NCBI RefSeq assembly: GCF_008369295.1
Contig: NZ_VOBG01000040.1
Coordinates: 1 to 39,976, forward strand
Direction: 5' to 3'
Length of the DNA stretch: 39,976 nucleotides
Origin: Pseudomonas sp. ANT_H4
Lineage (GTDB): Bacteria > Pseudomonadota > Gammaproteobacteria > Pseudomonadales > Pseudomonadaceae
Shown in pieces: positions 17,595-25,054 of the stretch. A model generated the notes under the pieces. It was not told the origin of the DNA, searched no databases, and worked only from the letters and a program-made list of their open reading frames with translations. The position numbers and the translations under genes were made by a program. Within the stretch, counting starts at the first letter, position 1. Each line of letters starts with the position of its first letter.

Positions 17595-17801
17595 CCACTT
17601 TCGACCTGGCGACTGCCAGCATGACCGACAGAATCTGTCCTGGCCTCTGTGTATAACCTGATCGGCATTCCCCTTGCAGCGTTCGGCCTGCTCAATCCAG
17701 TGCTGGCCCGCGCGGCAATGGCGCTGTCCAGTGTGAGTGTGGTGAGCAATACCCTGCTGTTGAAAACCTGGAAACCCAAGGATCTGGAGGACCATTCATG
17801 A
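17595..17801 (+). pseudogene. copA: 3' remnant of copA (copper-exporting P-type ATPase)
   Basis: From 17649 to the TGA at 17799-17801 the frame reads VYNLIGIPLAAFGLLNPVLA and continues with MALSSVSVVSNTLLLKTW, which is the last transmembrane pair of CopA-type P1B ATPases. Just upstream a decayed stretch (DLATASM, then QNLSW) resembles the preceding CopA helix, but it is out of frame by one base. No ATPase motifs (CPC, DKTG, GDGxND) exist anywhere upstream. The remnant's TGA overlaps the cueR ATG (ATGA), showing the ancestral copA-cueR operon. A deletion removed nearly all of copA. Confidence 0.8.
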
Positions 17802-18211
17802 ATATCGGCCAAGCAGCGCGTCACAGTGGCCTGAGCGCCAAAATGATCCGCTACTACGAGTCCATCAGCCTGCTCAAACCCGCCCATCGTACCGACAGCG
17901 GTTATCGTGTGTATGGCGCCGATGACCTGCACACCCTGGCGTTTATCAAGCGATCGCGTGACCTGGGGTTTTCGTTGGAGGAAGTCGGCAAGTTGCTGAC
18001 GCTGTGGCAGGACCGCCAGCGTGCCAGTGCGGACGTCAAGGCGCTGGCACGCCAGCATATCGAGGAGCTGAACCAGAAGATTCTTGAATTGGGGCAGTTG
18101 CGCGATACGTTGCAGGACTTGGTGGAGCACTGCCAGGGCGATCACCGACCGGACTGCCCGATTCTCAAGGAGTTGGCATCGGGTGGGTGTTGCGAGAAAA
18201 AAATCGCCTGA
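17798..18211 (+). CDS. cueR: CueR, Cu(I)-responsive MerR-family regulator
   Basis: A 137-residue MerR regulator of the CueR type: N-terminal winged helix (MNIGQAARHSGLSAKMIRYY), dimerisation helix and a metal-binding loop with Cys112 and Cys120 (HCQGDHRPDCPIL), the same residue numbers as the Cu(I) ligands of E. coli CueR. A further C-terminal Cys pair (GGCCEKK) is present. It activates copper efflux genes by untwisting 19-base-spacer promoters; the perfect site before copZ is the obvious local target. CTGGAGGA precedes the ATG. It once followed copA with a four-base overlap; only the end of copA remains, so how cueR is now transcribed is unclear. Confidence 0.93.
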   Translation: MNIGQAARHSGLSAKMIRYYESISLLKPAHRTDSGYRVYGADDLHTLAFIKRSRDLGFSLEEVGKLLTLWQDRQRASADVKALARQHIEELNQKILELGQLRDTLQDLVEHCQGDHRPDCPILKELASGGCCEKKIA

Positions 18212-18225
18212 CGATCACCAGGTAC

Positions 18226-18253
18226 AAAAAATCCGGCATGTGCCGGATTTTTT
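18226..18253. terminator. Bidirectional intrinsic terminator between cueR and the RIO kinase gene
   Basis: Stem TCCGGCA-TG-TGCCGGA flanked by an A run on the left and a T run on the right (AAAAAA...TTTTTT), so it can terminate in both directions. It sits 15 bases after cueR and 10 bases after the end of the converging kinase gene. Confidence 0.85.
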
Positions 18254-18262
18254 GTCAGAGGT

Positions 18263-19159
18263 TTACTGCATCCACGGCGGCGGAGGCTCTTCCGCCGTTT
18301 TGCCCACAGGTGCGTCGTCTGCCGCACGTATCGCCTGGCGACGCTCGTCATCCAGCCGCGCCGCTTCGATCTCACGGATGACACCGCCAACGTCCGCCAA
18401 CTCTTGCGGCTCATCAAACTCGCCGGTCAAGACGCTGGCCGGGTGCAAGGTGCCGGCTTCGTACAGCGCCCACATCTCCTTGGCGTACTTGGTCGTCTTC
18501 AATTCCGGGGCAAAACGCCCGAAGTAAGAGGCCATGTTGCCCACGTCCCGTTCCAGCATGCTGAACGCATGGTTGTTACCCGCCGCATCCACTGCCTGGG
18601 GCAAGTCGATGATCACCGGGCCCGTTGGCGTCAGCAGCACGTTGAACTCGGAAAGGTCACCGTGCACCAGACCGGTACACAACATCAGCACGATCTGGGA
18701 AATCAGGAAGGCGTGATACTCACGGGCCTGATCCGGCTCCAGCGTCACGTCATTAAGTCGTGGCGCCGCGTCGCCGTATTCATCAGCCACCAGTTCCATC
18801 AACAGCACGCCTTCAAGGAAGTCGTAGGGTTTGGGAACTCGAACGCCAGCGCCCGCCAGACGAAACAGCGCAGCCACTTCGGCGTTCTGCCAAGCGTCTT
18901 CGGTTTCTTTCTTGCCGAACTTGGAGCCCTTGGCCATGGCCCGGGCCTGGCGGCTATTACGGACCTTGCGGCCTTCCTGGTATTCGGCCGCCTGACGAAA
19001 ACTTCGTTTATTCGCCTCCTTGTAGACCTTGGCGCAACGTAACTCGTTGCCACAGCGCACCACATAAACAGCTGCTTCTTTACCACTCATGAGTGGGCGC
19101 AGCACTTCGTCGACCAGACCGTCCTCGATCAGGGGTTCAATGCGTTTAGGAGTCTTCAT
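18263..19159 (-). CDS. RIO1-family serine protein kinase-like protein
   Basis: A 298-residue RIO-type atypical kinase. Visible: a glycine-poor nucleotide loop SGKEAAVYVV, the lysine in CAKVYKEANKRSFR, catalytic loop GLVHGDLSEFNVLL and the metal-binding IIDLPQAV. These match the bacterial RIO family found in many Pseudomonas (PA4780-like); targets are unknown. C-terminal 45 residues are charged and Pro-rich (EEPPPPWMQ) and likely disordered. It converges on cueR with a shared terminator. A GC-rich hairpin (19218-19241) lies in the 174-base gap upstream of it. Confidence 0.9.
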   Translation of the reverse strand: MKTPKRIEPLIEDGLVDEVLRPLMSGKEAAVYVVRCGNELRCAKVYKEANKRSFRQAAEYQEGRKVRNSRQARAMAKGSKFGKKETEDAWQNAEVAALFRLAGAGVRVPKPYDFLEGVLLMELVADEYGDAAPRLNDVTLEPDQAREYHAFLISQIVLMLCTGLVHGDLSEFNVLLTPTGPVIIDLPQAVDAAGNNHAFSMLERDVGNMASYFGRFAPELKTTKYAKEMWALYEAGTLHPASVLTGEFDEPQELADVGGVIREIEAARLDDERRQAIRAADDAPVGKTAEEPPPPWMQ

Positions 19160-19333
19160 CAGCTTTTATTGTGGGTCCTTTATTACCAAATACGCGTATG
19201 CCACTCGTTATACGGCAATCCTCTCCCTGCGGGGAGAGGATACCGACCTTTGACCACTTAAGAATGCATCCAATATGCCAGATTAATCTGACAAGGCCGG
19301 CTTTGTCCCCAGGCTTGCGGATGATAGCTGAGA

Positions 19334-20611
19334 TCAGCGTTCAATAATCGCCGTCACACCCTGGCCGCCGGCAGCACAGATCGAGATCAGCCCGCGGCCC
19401 CGACCCGCCGCTTCCAGCAGTTTGGCCAGGTTGGCGACGATGCGCCCGCCGGTGGCGGCAAACGGGTGCCCGGCCGCCAGCGAACTGCCCTTGACGTTCA
19501 AGCGGCTGCGGTCGATAGAGCCCAACGGTGCGTCCAGCCCCAGGCGGGTCTTGCAGTAATCCGCATCCTCCCAGGCTTTAAGGGTGCACAACACTTGGGC
19601 GGCGAAGGCTTCGTGGATTTCGTAGTAATCGAAGTCCTGCAGCGTCAGACCATTCCTTGCCAGCAAGCGTGGGACGGCATAGGCCGGCGCCATCAACAGC
19701 CCTTCGGCCCCGTTGACGAAATCCACCGCCGCCGCTTCGCCATCTCGCAGGTAAGCCAGGATCGGTAAGCCACGTTCCTTGGCCCAGGCTTCGCTGCCCA
19801 GCAATACCAGGGAGGCACCATCGGTCAGCGGCGTGGAGTTACCGGCGGTCAGGGTGCCCTTTTCGCTGCGTTCAAAGGCGGGCTTGAGGCTGACGAGTTT
19901 TTCCAGGGTCAGGTCGGGGCGCAGATTGTTGTCGCGGGTCAGGCCGAGAAACGGCGTGAGCAAATCGTTGTGCCAACCTTCGGCGTAGGACGCAGCCATT
20001 TTTTGATGGCTTTCCAGGGCCAGTTGGTCCTGCTCGGCCCGGGGAATGTTCCAGCTCTGTGCCATCAATTCACAGTGCTGGCCCATGGACAAACCGGTGC
20101 GCGGTTCACCGTTGCGTGGCAGTTCCGGCTTGAGGTGATGAGGACGAAGCTGTAACAAGACTTTTAACTTATCGGCCATGCTTTTGCTGCGGTTGGCTTG
20201 CAGCAGGATTTTTCTCAACCCTTCATTGACGCCGATGGGTGCGTCGGACGTGGTGTCGACACCACCAGCAATGCCGCATTCGATCTGCCCCAGGGCGATC
20301 TTGTTGGCCACCAGCAACGCCGCTTCCAGGCCGGTGCCGCAGGCCTGTTGAATGTCATAGGCGGGTGTTTGCGGCGACAACCGCGAGCCCAGCACGCATT
20401 CGCGGGTCAGGTTGAAGTCACGGGAATGCTTGAGCACCGCGCCGGCGGCCACCTCGCCCATGCGTAGGCCGTGCAGGTTGTAGCGCTCGATCAGGCCTTC
20501 CAGGGCCGCGGTCAGCATCGCCTGGTTACTCGCCGTGGCATAAGGGCCATTGGAACGGGCGAAGGGAATGCGGTTACCGCCAATGATCGCTACACGGCGC
20601 AATTGAGTCAT
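19334..20611 (-). CDS. Acetyl-CoA C-acyltransferase (thiolase, FadI-like)
   Basis: A 425-residue thiolase. Active-site residues: Cys91 in QQACGTGLEAAL, the HEAF motif EIHEAFAAQ, a GHPFAATG histidine near residue 390 and the C-terminal CAAGGQG cysteine. It joins or cleaves acyl-CoA and acetyl-CoA. The start at 20611 (MTQLRR) has GGGAG seven bases upstream. It is divergent from a FabG-like reductase and MaoC hydratase; the three together supply thiolase, reductase and hydratase steps of a fatty-acid cycle. P. aeruginosa has a similar group near PA4785-PA4786. Confidence 0.9.
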   Translation of the reverse strand: MTQLRRVAIIGGNRIPFARSNGPYATASNQAMLTAALEGLIERYNLHGLRMGEVAAGAVLKHSRDFNLTRECVLGSRLSPQTPAYDIQQACGTGLEAALLVANKIALGQIECGIAGGVDTTSDAPIGVNEGLRKILLQANRSKSMADKLKVLLQLRPHHLKPELPRNGEPRTGLSMGQHCELMAQSWNIPRAEQDQLALESHQKMAASYAEGWHNDLLTPFLGLTRDNNLRPDLTLEKLVSLKPAFERSEKGTLTAGNSTPLTDGASLVLLGSEAWAKERGLPILAYLRDGEAAAVDFVNGAEGLLMAPAYAVPRLLARNGLTLQDFDYYEIHEAFAAQVLCTLKAWEDADYCKTRLGLDAPLGSIDRSRLNVKGSSLAAGHPFAATGGRIVANLAKLLEAAGRGRGLISICAAGGQGVTAIIER

Positions 20612-20725
20612 GGAAAGCTCCCTGTTGGTTGTGGGCTCAATCTTTGAGCCTAGCCTAGGCTCAATCGAACGACTGCCACCCATGGGTGGTCCACCGTTTG
20701 AACCCCAGCAATCGGAGAGCGTTCC

Positions 20726-22078
20726 ATGTCTGATCGTTATATCGACTTCGCCAACTCAAGCCTCGGCCATCGTCTGGTCGCGGCCATTGGCCTGCCGTCG
20801 CCGGTACGTCTGGAGCGCTGGCAGGCCGGACGCCTGCGCCCGGTAGACGGCGCCCTGCTGATCGGCGGCGGGCCGCTGGCGGCGAAGGTCTTGGCGTTTG
20901 CCAACAAACTCACTGAAGCGATTTTCAGCTACGGCCCCGAACCTTTGGTGGCGCCGGCCTGGATTCCTGGCCATGGCCCCAAGCTCAAGGCGGTGGTGTT
21001 CGACGCCAGCGCCTTGGCGCACACTGATCAGTTGAAACAGTTGCGGGAATTTTTCCAGCCTCTGCTGAAAAACCTCGATCACAGCGCGCACCTGGTGATC
21101 CTCGGTCGAGCGCCGCAAAACCTTAGTGATCCTTTCGCCGCCAGTGCCCAGCGCGCCCTTGAAGGCTTCAGTCGGTCACTGGCCAAGGAACTGCGCAACG
21201 GCGGCACCCTGCAACTGCTGTATGTGGGTGACGGCGCTGAAGATCAGTTGGAAGGCGCGTTGCGGTTTTTCCTCTCGCCCAAAAGCGCCTACATCTCGGG
21301 CCAGGTGATTCGCCTGGAGGCCTGCACCACGCAAGTCCAGGACTGGACTCGCCCCCTGGCCGGGCACAAGGCCCTGGTGACCGGCGCCGCGCGCGGTATC
21401 GGCGCCTCAATCGCCGAAACCCTGGCCCGTGACGGTGCCGAGGTCATCCTGCTGGACGTGCCACAGGCCAAGGCTGATCTGGATGCTCTCGCCGCACGCC
21501 TGGGCGCACGTAGCATTGCCCTGGATATCTGCGCCGAAGACGCCACCACGCAACTGATCGAACAGTTGCCGAACGGCATCGACATCGTCGTCCATAACGC
21601 CGGCATCACACGCGACAAGACCCTCGCCAACATGACCCCGCAATATTGGGACGCGGTGCTGGCGGTCAACCTCAACGCGCCACAAGTGCTGACCAAGGCC
21701 CTGCTCGACAGTGGCACCTTGCATGACAACGGCCGCGTCGTGTTGCTGGCGTCCATCAGCGGCATCGCCGGCAATCGCGGGCAGACCAACTATGCCGCGA
21801 GCAAGGCCGGGCTGATTGGCCTGGCCCAGGCCTGGGCACCGTTGTTGGGTGAACGTGGGATCAGCATTAACGCCGTGGCCCCTGGTTTTATCGAGACCCA
21901 GATGACTGCACATATTCCCTTCGCCCTGCGTGAAGCCGGGCGACGCATGAGTTCCCTCGGCCAGGGCGGCATCCCCCAGGATGTCGCCGAAGCCGTGGCG
22001 TGGCTCGGTCAGCCGGGTTCGGGGGCGGTCAGCGGTCAGGCGCTGCGGGTCTGTGGGCAAAGTCTCTTGGGAGCATAA
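20726..22078 (+). CDS. Long FabG-like 3-oxoacyl-(ACP/CoA) reductase with extra N-terminal domain
   Basis: A 450-residue protein with two parts: an N-terminal domain of about 205 residues that looks like a degenerate Rossmann unit, and a complete SDR domain with TGAARGIG (219-226), NNAG-like HNAGITRD (290-297) and catalytic Tyr356/Lys360 in NYAASKAG. This is the layout of high-molecular-weight FabG (FabG4-type) reductases, which reduce 3-oxoacyl groups, often with NADH. AATCGGAGAG precedes the ATG. The MaoC gene follows two bases after its stop, so they are translationally coupled. Confidence 0.9.
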   Translation: MSDRYIDFANSSLGHRLVAAIGLPSPVRLERWQAGRLRPVDGALLIGGGPLAAKVLAFANKLTEAIFSYGPEPLVAPAWIPGHGPKLKAVVFDASALAHTDQLKQLREFFQPLLKNLDHSAHLVILGRAPQNLSDPFAASAQRALEGFSRSLAKELRNGGTLQLLYVGDGAEDQLEGALRFFLSPKSAYISGQVIRLEACTTQVQDWTRPLAGHKALVTGAARGIGASIAETLARDGAEVILLDVPQAKADLDALAARLGARSIALDICAEDATTQLIEQLPNGIDIVVHNAGITRDKTLANMTPQYWDAVLAVNLNAPQVLTKALLDSGTLHDNGRVVLLASISGIAGNRGQTNYAASKAGLIGLAQAWAPLLGERGISINAVAPGFIETQMTAHIPFALREAGRRMSSLGQGGIPQDVAEAVAWLGQPGSGAVSGQALRVCGQSLLGA

Positions 22079-22080
22079 GC

Positions 22081-22929
22081 ATGGATTGGCACACGTTGGA
22101 CAGCACTCCCTCACTGCCGCCGCTGTATTGGCGGGCGGCCCTCAAGCGCAAGATCAGCGGCACGACACTGCCAGAACAGGGGCTGCGCTGCCAGATGACG
22201 GTGACCCCCAGGGAGGTGGCGGCCTATCGCAAGGTCTGCGGGTTTGCCGAAAGCCCGGTGTTGCCGGCCACCTATCCGCACATCCTGGCGTTCGGCCTGC
22301 AAATGCAATTGCTGACTGCCAAGGACTTTCCGTTCCCGCTGCTGGGCCTGGTTCATCTACGCAACCGCATCCGTATCCTTCGCCCCCTTGGCGGGGTCAA
22401 TGATGTGCAGCTCAGCGTACGCACGCAAAACCTGCAACCTCATGCCAAGGGCGCCACCTTTGACCTGATCACCACCGTCGAAGACTCCCTGGGCTTGTTA
22501 TGGGAAGCCGAAAGCCGAATGCTTTGTCGCGCAGTGAAGCTTGCCGGCGACGTGACGGATCAATCCATACCGCCACCTTCCAATGTCAGCGAGTTAACCC
22601 GCTGGAAGGCGCCCGTCGATATCGGCCGCCGTTATGCCAGGGTATCCGGCGATTACAATCCGATTCACTTGAGCGCGTTGACTGCCAAGTTATTCGGCTT
22701 CCCTCAGGCCATCGCCCATGGTCTGTGGAACAAGGCCCGTACGCTGGCTGCGCTGAGCGAGTACTTGCCCCCTGCCAATATCGAGATAGACGTTGAGTTC
22801 AAGAAGCCCGTCCGGCTGCCCAGTGAGGTTGTCTTGTTGGCCAGTGCGGCGGGGCCCAGCGGTGAATTGCAATTGAAGGGCTCGGGAGGCATCGAACACA
22901 TGATCGGCCAATGGCGACCGATTGCCTGA
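22081..22929 (+). CDS. MaoC-family hot-dog dehydratase
   Basis: A 282-residue double hot-dog protein. The C-terminal half has the hydratase-2 motif: YARVSGDYNPIHLSALTAKL with the Asp/His pair, then FGFPQAIAHGLWNKAR. The N-terminal half is a degenerate hot-dog domain. It hydrates or dehydrates trans-2-enoyl/3-hydroxyacyl-CoA (or ACP). GGGAG lies eight bases before the ATG, two bases after the reductase stop. With the divergent thiolase this makes a small beta-oxidation or reverse-beta-oxidation kit. Confidence 0.9.
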   Translation: MDWHTLDSTPSLPPLYWRAALKRKISGTTLPEQGLRCQMTVTPREVAAYRKVCGFAESPVLPATYPHILAFGLQMQLLTAKDFPFPLLGLVHLRNRIRILRPLGGVNDVQLSVRTQNLQPHAKGATFDLITTVEDSLGLLWEAESRMLCRAVKLAGDVTDQSIPPPSNVSELTRWKAPVDIGRRYARVSGDYNPIHLSALTAKLFGFPQAIAHGLWNKARTLAALSEYLPPANIEIDVEFKKPVRLPSEVVLLASAAGPSGELQLKGSGGIEHMIGQWRPIA

Positions 22930-23240
22930 GGCAACGAACTTTCGCTGATTAATTGTATATATACACCTTAAGTTATAGCAGGCTATCGATAGCCTGCTAA
23001 CTTATTCAAGTAACTGTTTTTAATAGATAAAAATATCCATGCATTATTGACTTACACCCTTGGCATTAGTCACTAAGTAACAGTCGAGCCCGTGTATATA
23101 AATTGTTAATACCAAGTTGAGCGTTGCGTGAAAGAGCCTCAGAGTTTGTTATAGCCTTAACGGACGAAAGTATCGCCACCTCTAGAAGTGACGAACTTTC
23201 GAAAACAATAAAGGCTGTACCAGGTGCAAGGAACTCAATC
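22930..23240. other. 311-base AT-rich intergenic region upstream of the repeat lipoprotein gene
   Basis: No gene seen. It contains a perfect 24-base palindrome at 22976-22999 (arms TAGCAGGCTAT / ATAGCCTGCTA), probably ending the MaoC transcript. Inverted TATATACAC / GTGTATATA motifs lie about 130 bases apart around 22958 and 23091. An inverted CGAAAGT / ACTTTCG pair near 23164-23200 may form a leader hairpin. The AT content is clearly higher than in the neighbours, as is common at promoters silenced by H-NS/MvaT-like proteins; this last point is inference. Confidence 0.5.
22976..22999. terminator. Perfect 24-base palindrome after the MaoC gene
   Basis: Arms TAGCAGGCTAT and ATAGCCTGCTA are joined by CG at the centre, 47 bases after the MaoC stop codon. 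There is no clear T tract, so it could be a terminator or a protein-binding site. Confidence 0.45.
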
Positions 23241-24890
23241 ATGAAAACTCAAATCGTATTATGGAAAGCAAGTACCGCGCTGGCCCTGATTCTGGCAATG
23301 AGCCTCGCAGGCTGCAGCAGCGGTGGTGGCGGTCATAAAAGCAGCGTAGCGGCGTCCTCCCCGGACGCTGGTGCGGGCACTGGTGGCGGAACCGGCGGTG
23401 GCACGGGCGACGGTACTGGTGGCGGAACCGGCGGTGGCACGGGCGACGGTACTGGTGGCGGAACCGGCGGTGGCACGGGCGGCGGTACTGGTGGCGGAAC
23501 CGGCGGTGGCACGGGTGGCGGGACTGGTGGCGGAACCGGCGGTGGCACGGGCGGCGGTACTGGTGGCGGAACCGGCGGTGGCACGGGTGGCGGGACTGGC
23601 TCTACCACCAGCCCGCTGACCACCGGTCAGATTGCAGCCAACCTGGGCGACACCCTTAGCGGCGTCGGCACTGCCATCGGCGGCATCGGCACAACCGTTG
23701 GTGGCGTACCGGTAGTGGGCGTAACGGCAGGCGGGCTGGTCATTGGCGCTGGCAACGCAGTCACCAGCATCGGCGATGGCGTGAGCGATGGTCTGGGTAC
23801 CCTGGGCACTAACAGCAACGCCCTCGGCATAACCGTGGCCGGTGTGGCCAACGGCGTCGGCGACCTGGGCACCGGCCTTTCGGCCACCGGCAAATCCCTG
23901 ACCACCAACACACAACTGGGGCAAATCCCAATCGTCGGCACAGTCGTCGGCGCAGCAGGTAACCTCGTCGATGGCGTCGGCCAGAAAGTCACCATGCTCG
24001 GTGACACCTTGAGCACCGCCAGCACCACCGGCCCACTGGGCTCGGTGACCAACACCCTCGGCAGCAAAGTGCTGGTGCCTGTGGTGTCTTTGGTCGAAGG
24101 CGTGACTGGCAAAGTCGGCAGCACCACTGGCCTGGGAAGTCCGGTCAATGGCTTGCTGGATAAAGTAGGCTCCACGGTCACTGGCCTGGGCGGCAAAGTC
24201 GCCAGCACCGGCGGTACCGGCAACCCTGTGACAGGCGCACTGGGTGGCCTGCTGACGGGTGTCGGAACCGTGGCCAATACCTCGGGCGGTTATGTCGCTC
24301 CAGCACCGGGCACCGGTGGTGGCGCAGCAGGATCGGGCCTGCTGGAAACCGTCGGCGGCATCGTAGCCGGTGCCGGCACAGGTCTGAATGCCGGCAATAC
24401 CAATGGTACGGTCAGCGCAGCCGGTGTGACCGGTGGCGCCTTGGGCAACACCGTCGCCTCCCTCGGCACGCTCACCGGCGGTAATGGTGTCGCCAATACC
24501 GCAGCGGGCGCCCCGGTCGCCGCATTGACCGCCAACGTCGGCGCAGCGCTGAACCCTGTGACATCGGGGATCACCAGCCTGACCCAAAACGTCGGCACAG
24601 CCACCGGCATCGGCGCACCCGTCAACGGCCTGGTGACACAAGTAGGCGCAGCGGTCGGCGGCCTCGGCGCGAACATCACCGCCGCGAATGCCAACCCCAT
24701 CACCAATACCCTTGGCCAGACAGTCACCGCAGCAGGAGGTCTGGTGTCCTCGGTCGGCGGTTTGGTTACCGGCGGCACCAGTGGTGGTGGTCTGCTCGGT
24801 GGCTTGAATGTGGGCGCCAGCACTTCCGATACAACCAGCGGGAGCGTGGGAGTAGGAGGCCTGCTCAACGGCCTGACCGGCAAAAAATAG
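23241..24890 (+). CDS. Glycine/threonine-repeat lipoprotein (annotated elsewhere as collagen-like)
   Basis: A 549-residue protein. A lipoprotein signal peptide ends in LAGC (Cys25), followed by a Gly/Ser linker, then six perfect 12-residue repeats GGGTGGGTG(D/G)GT (about 48-119), then a roughly 430-residue low-complexity region of recurring Gly-Val-Thr-Leu units such as VGGIGTTVGGVPVVG and GLGSPVNGLLDKVGSTV. No cysteine other than the lipid one and no catalytic motif is visible. Such proteins are presumably surface-exposed or matrix-forming. AAGGA precedes the ATG. A strong terminator follows at 24943-24976, so the transporter gene downstream is likely expressed separately. The true Gly spacing is four, not three, so a collagen helix is doubtful. 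Confidence 0.85.
   Translation: MKTQIVLWKASTALALILAMSLAGCSSGGGGHKSSVAASSPDAGAGTGGGTGGGTGDGTGGGTGGGTGDGTGGGTGGGTGGGTGGGTGGGTGGGTGGGTGGGTGGGTGGGTGGGTGGGTGSTTSPLTTGQIAANLGDTLSGVGTAIGGIGTTVGGVPVVGVTAGGLVIGAGNAVTSIGDGVSDGLGTLGTNSNALGITVAGVANGVGDLGTGLSATGKSLTTNTQLGQIPIVGTVVGAAGNLVDGVGQKVTMLGDTLSTASTTGPLGSVTNTLGSKVLVPVVSLVEGVTGKVGSTTGLGSPVNGLLDKVGSTVTGLGGKVASTGGTGNPVTGALGGLLTGVGTVANTSGGYVAPAPGTGGGAAGSGLLETVGGIVAGAGTGLNAGNTNGTVSAAGVTGGALGNTVASLGTLTGGNGVANTAAGAPVAALTANVGAALNPVTSGITSLTQNVGTATGIGAPVNGLVTQVGAAVGGLGANITAANANPITNTLGQTVTAAGGLVSSVGGLVTGGTSGGGLLGGLNVGASTSDTTSGSVGVGGLLNGLTGKK
23382..23597 (+). repeat. Six tandem 36-base repeats inside the lipoprotein gene
   Basis: Six head-to-tail copies of a 36-base unit (built of three related 12-base pieces GGTGGCGGAACC, GGCGGTGGCACG, GGCGACGGTACT) with only a few base changes, mainly in the third piece. 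Length is a multiple of three, so copy number can change without breaking the frame. Confidence 0.95.
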
Positions 24891-24942
24891 AATTGCACCT
24901 GGCCGAATAGACGGCCTCCCCTACAGCGCCTACGCTTGGTTG

Positions 24943-24976
24943 AGACGAGAGATTCAGATGAGTCTCTCGTCTTTTT
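24943..24976 (+). terminator. Intrinsic terminator after the repeat lipoprotein gene
   Basis: Perfect ten-base arms AGACGAGAGA (24943-24952) and TCTCTCGTCT (24963-24972) with a ten-base loop, followed by a run of T. It lies 52 bases after the stop codon and before the transporter gene. Confidence 0.9.
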
Positions 24977-25054
24977 ATATCTAGCCTCCAACCGCCCTCA
25001 GAGTCCGGCGAAGCCAAGCGAAACACCGCTGCAGTTTTGACCACGGAGTGTCCT

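Noticed and set aside
23382..23597. 36-base repeats that could suggest a CRISPR array
   Set aside because: The units are head to tail with no spacers and form an in-frame coding repeat of the lipoprotein.
23259..24641. 460-residue open frame on the minus strand
   Set aside because: It is the antisense shadow of the low-complexity lipoprotein gene; its composition is repeat-driven and no ribosome site or family feature is seen.
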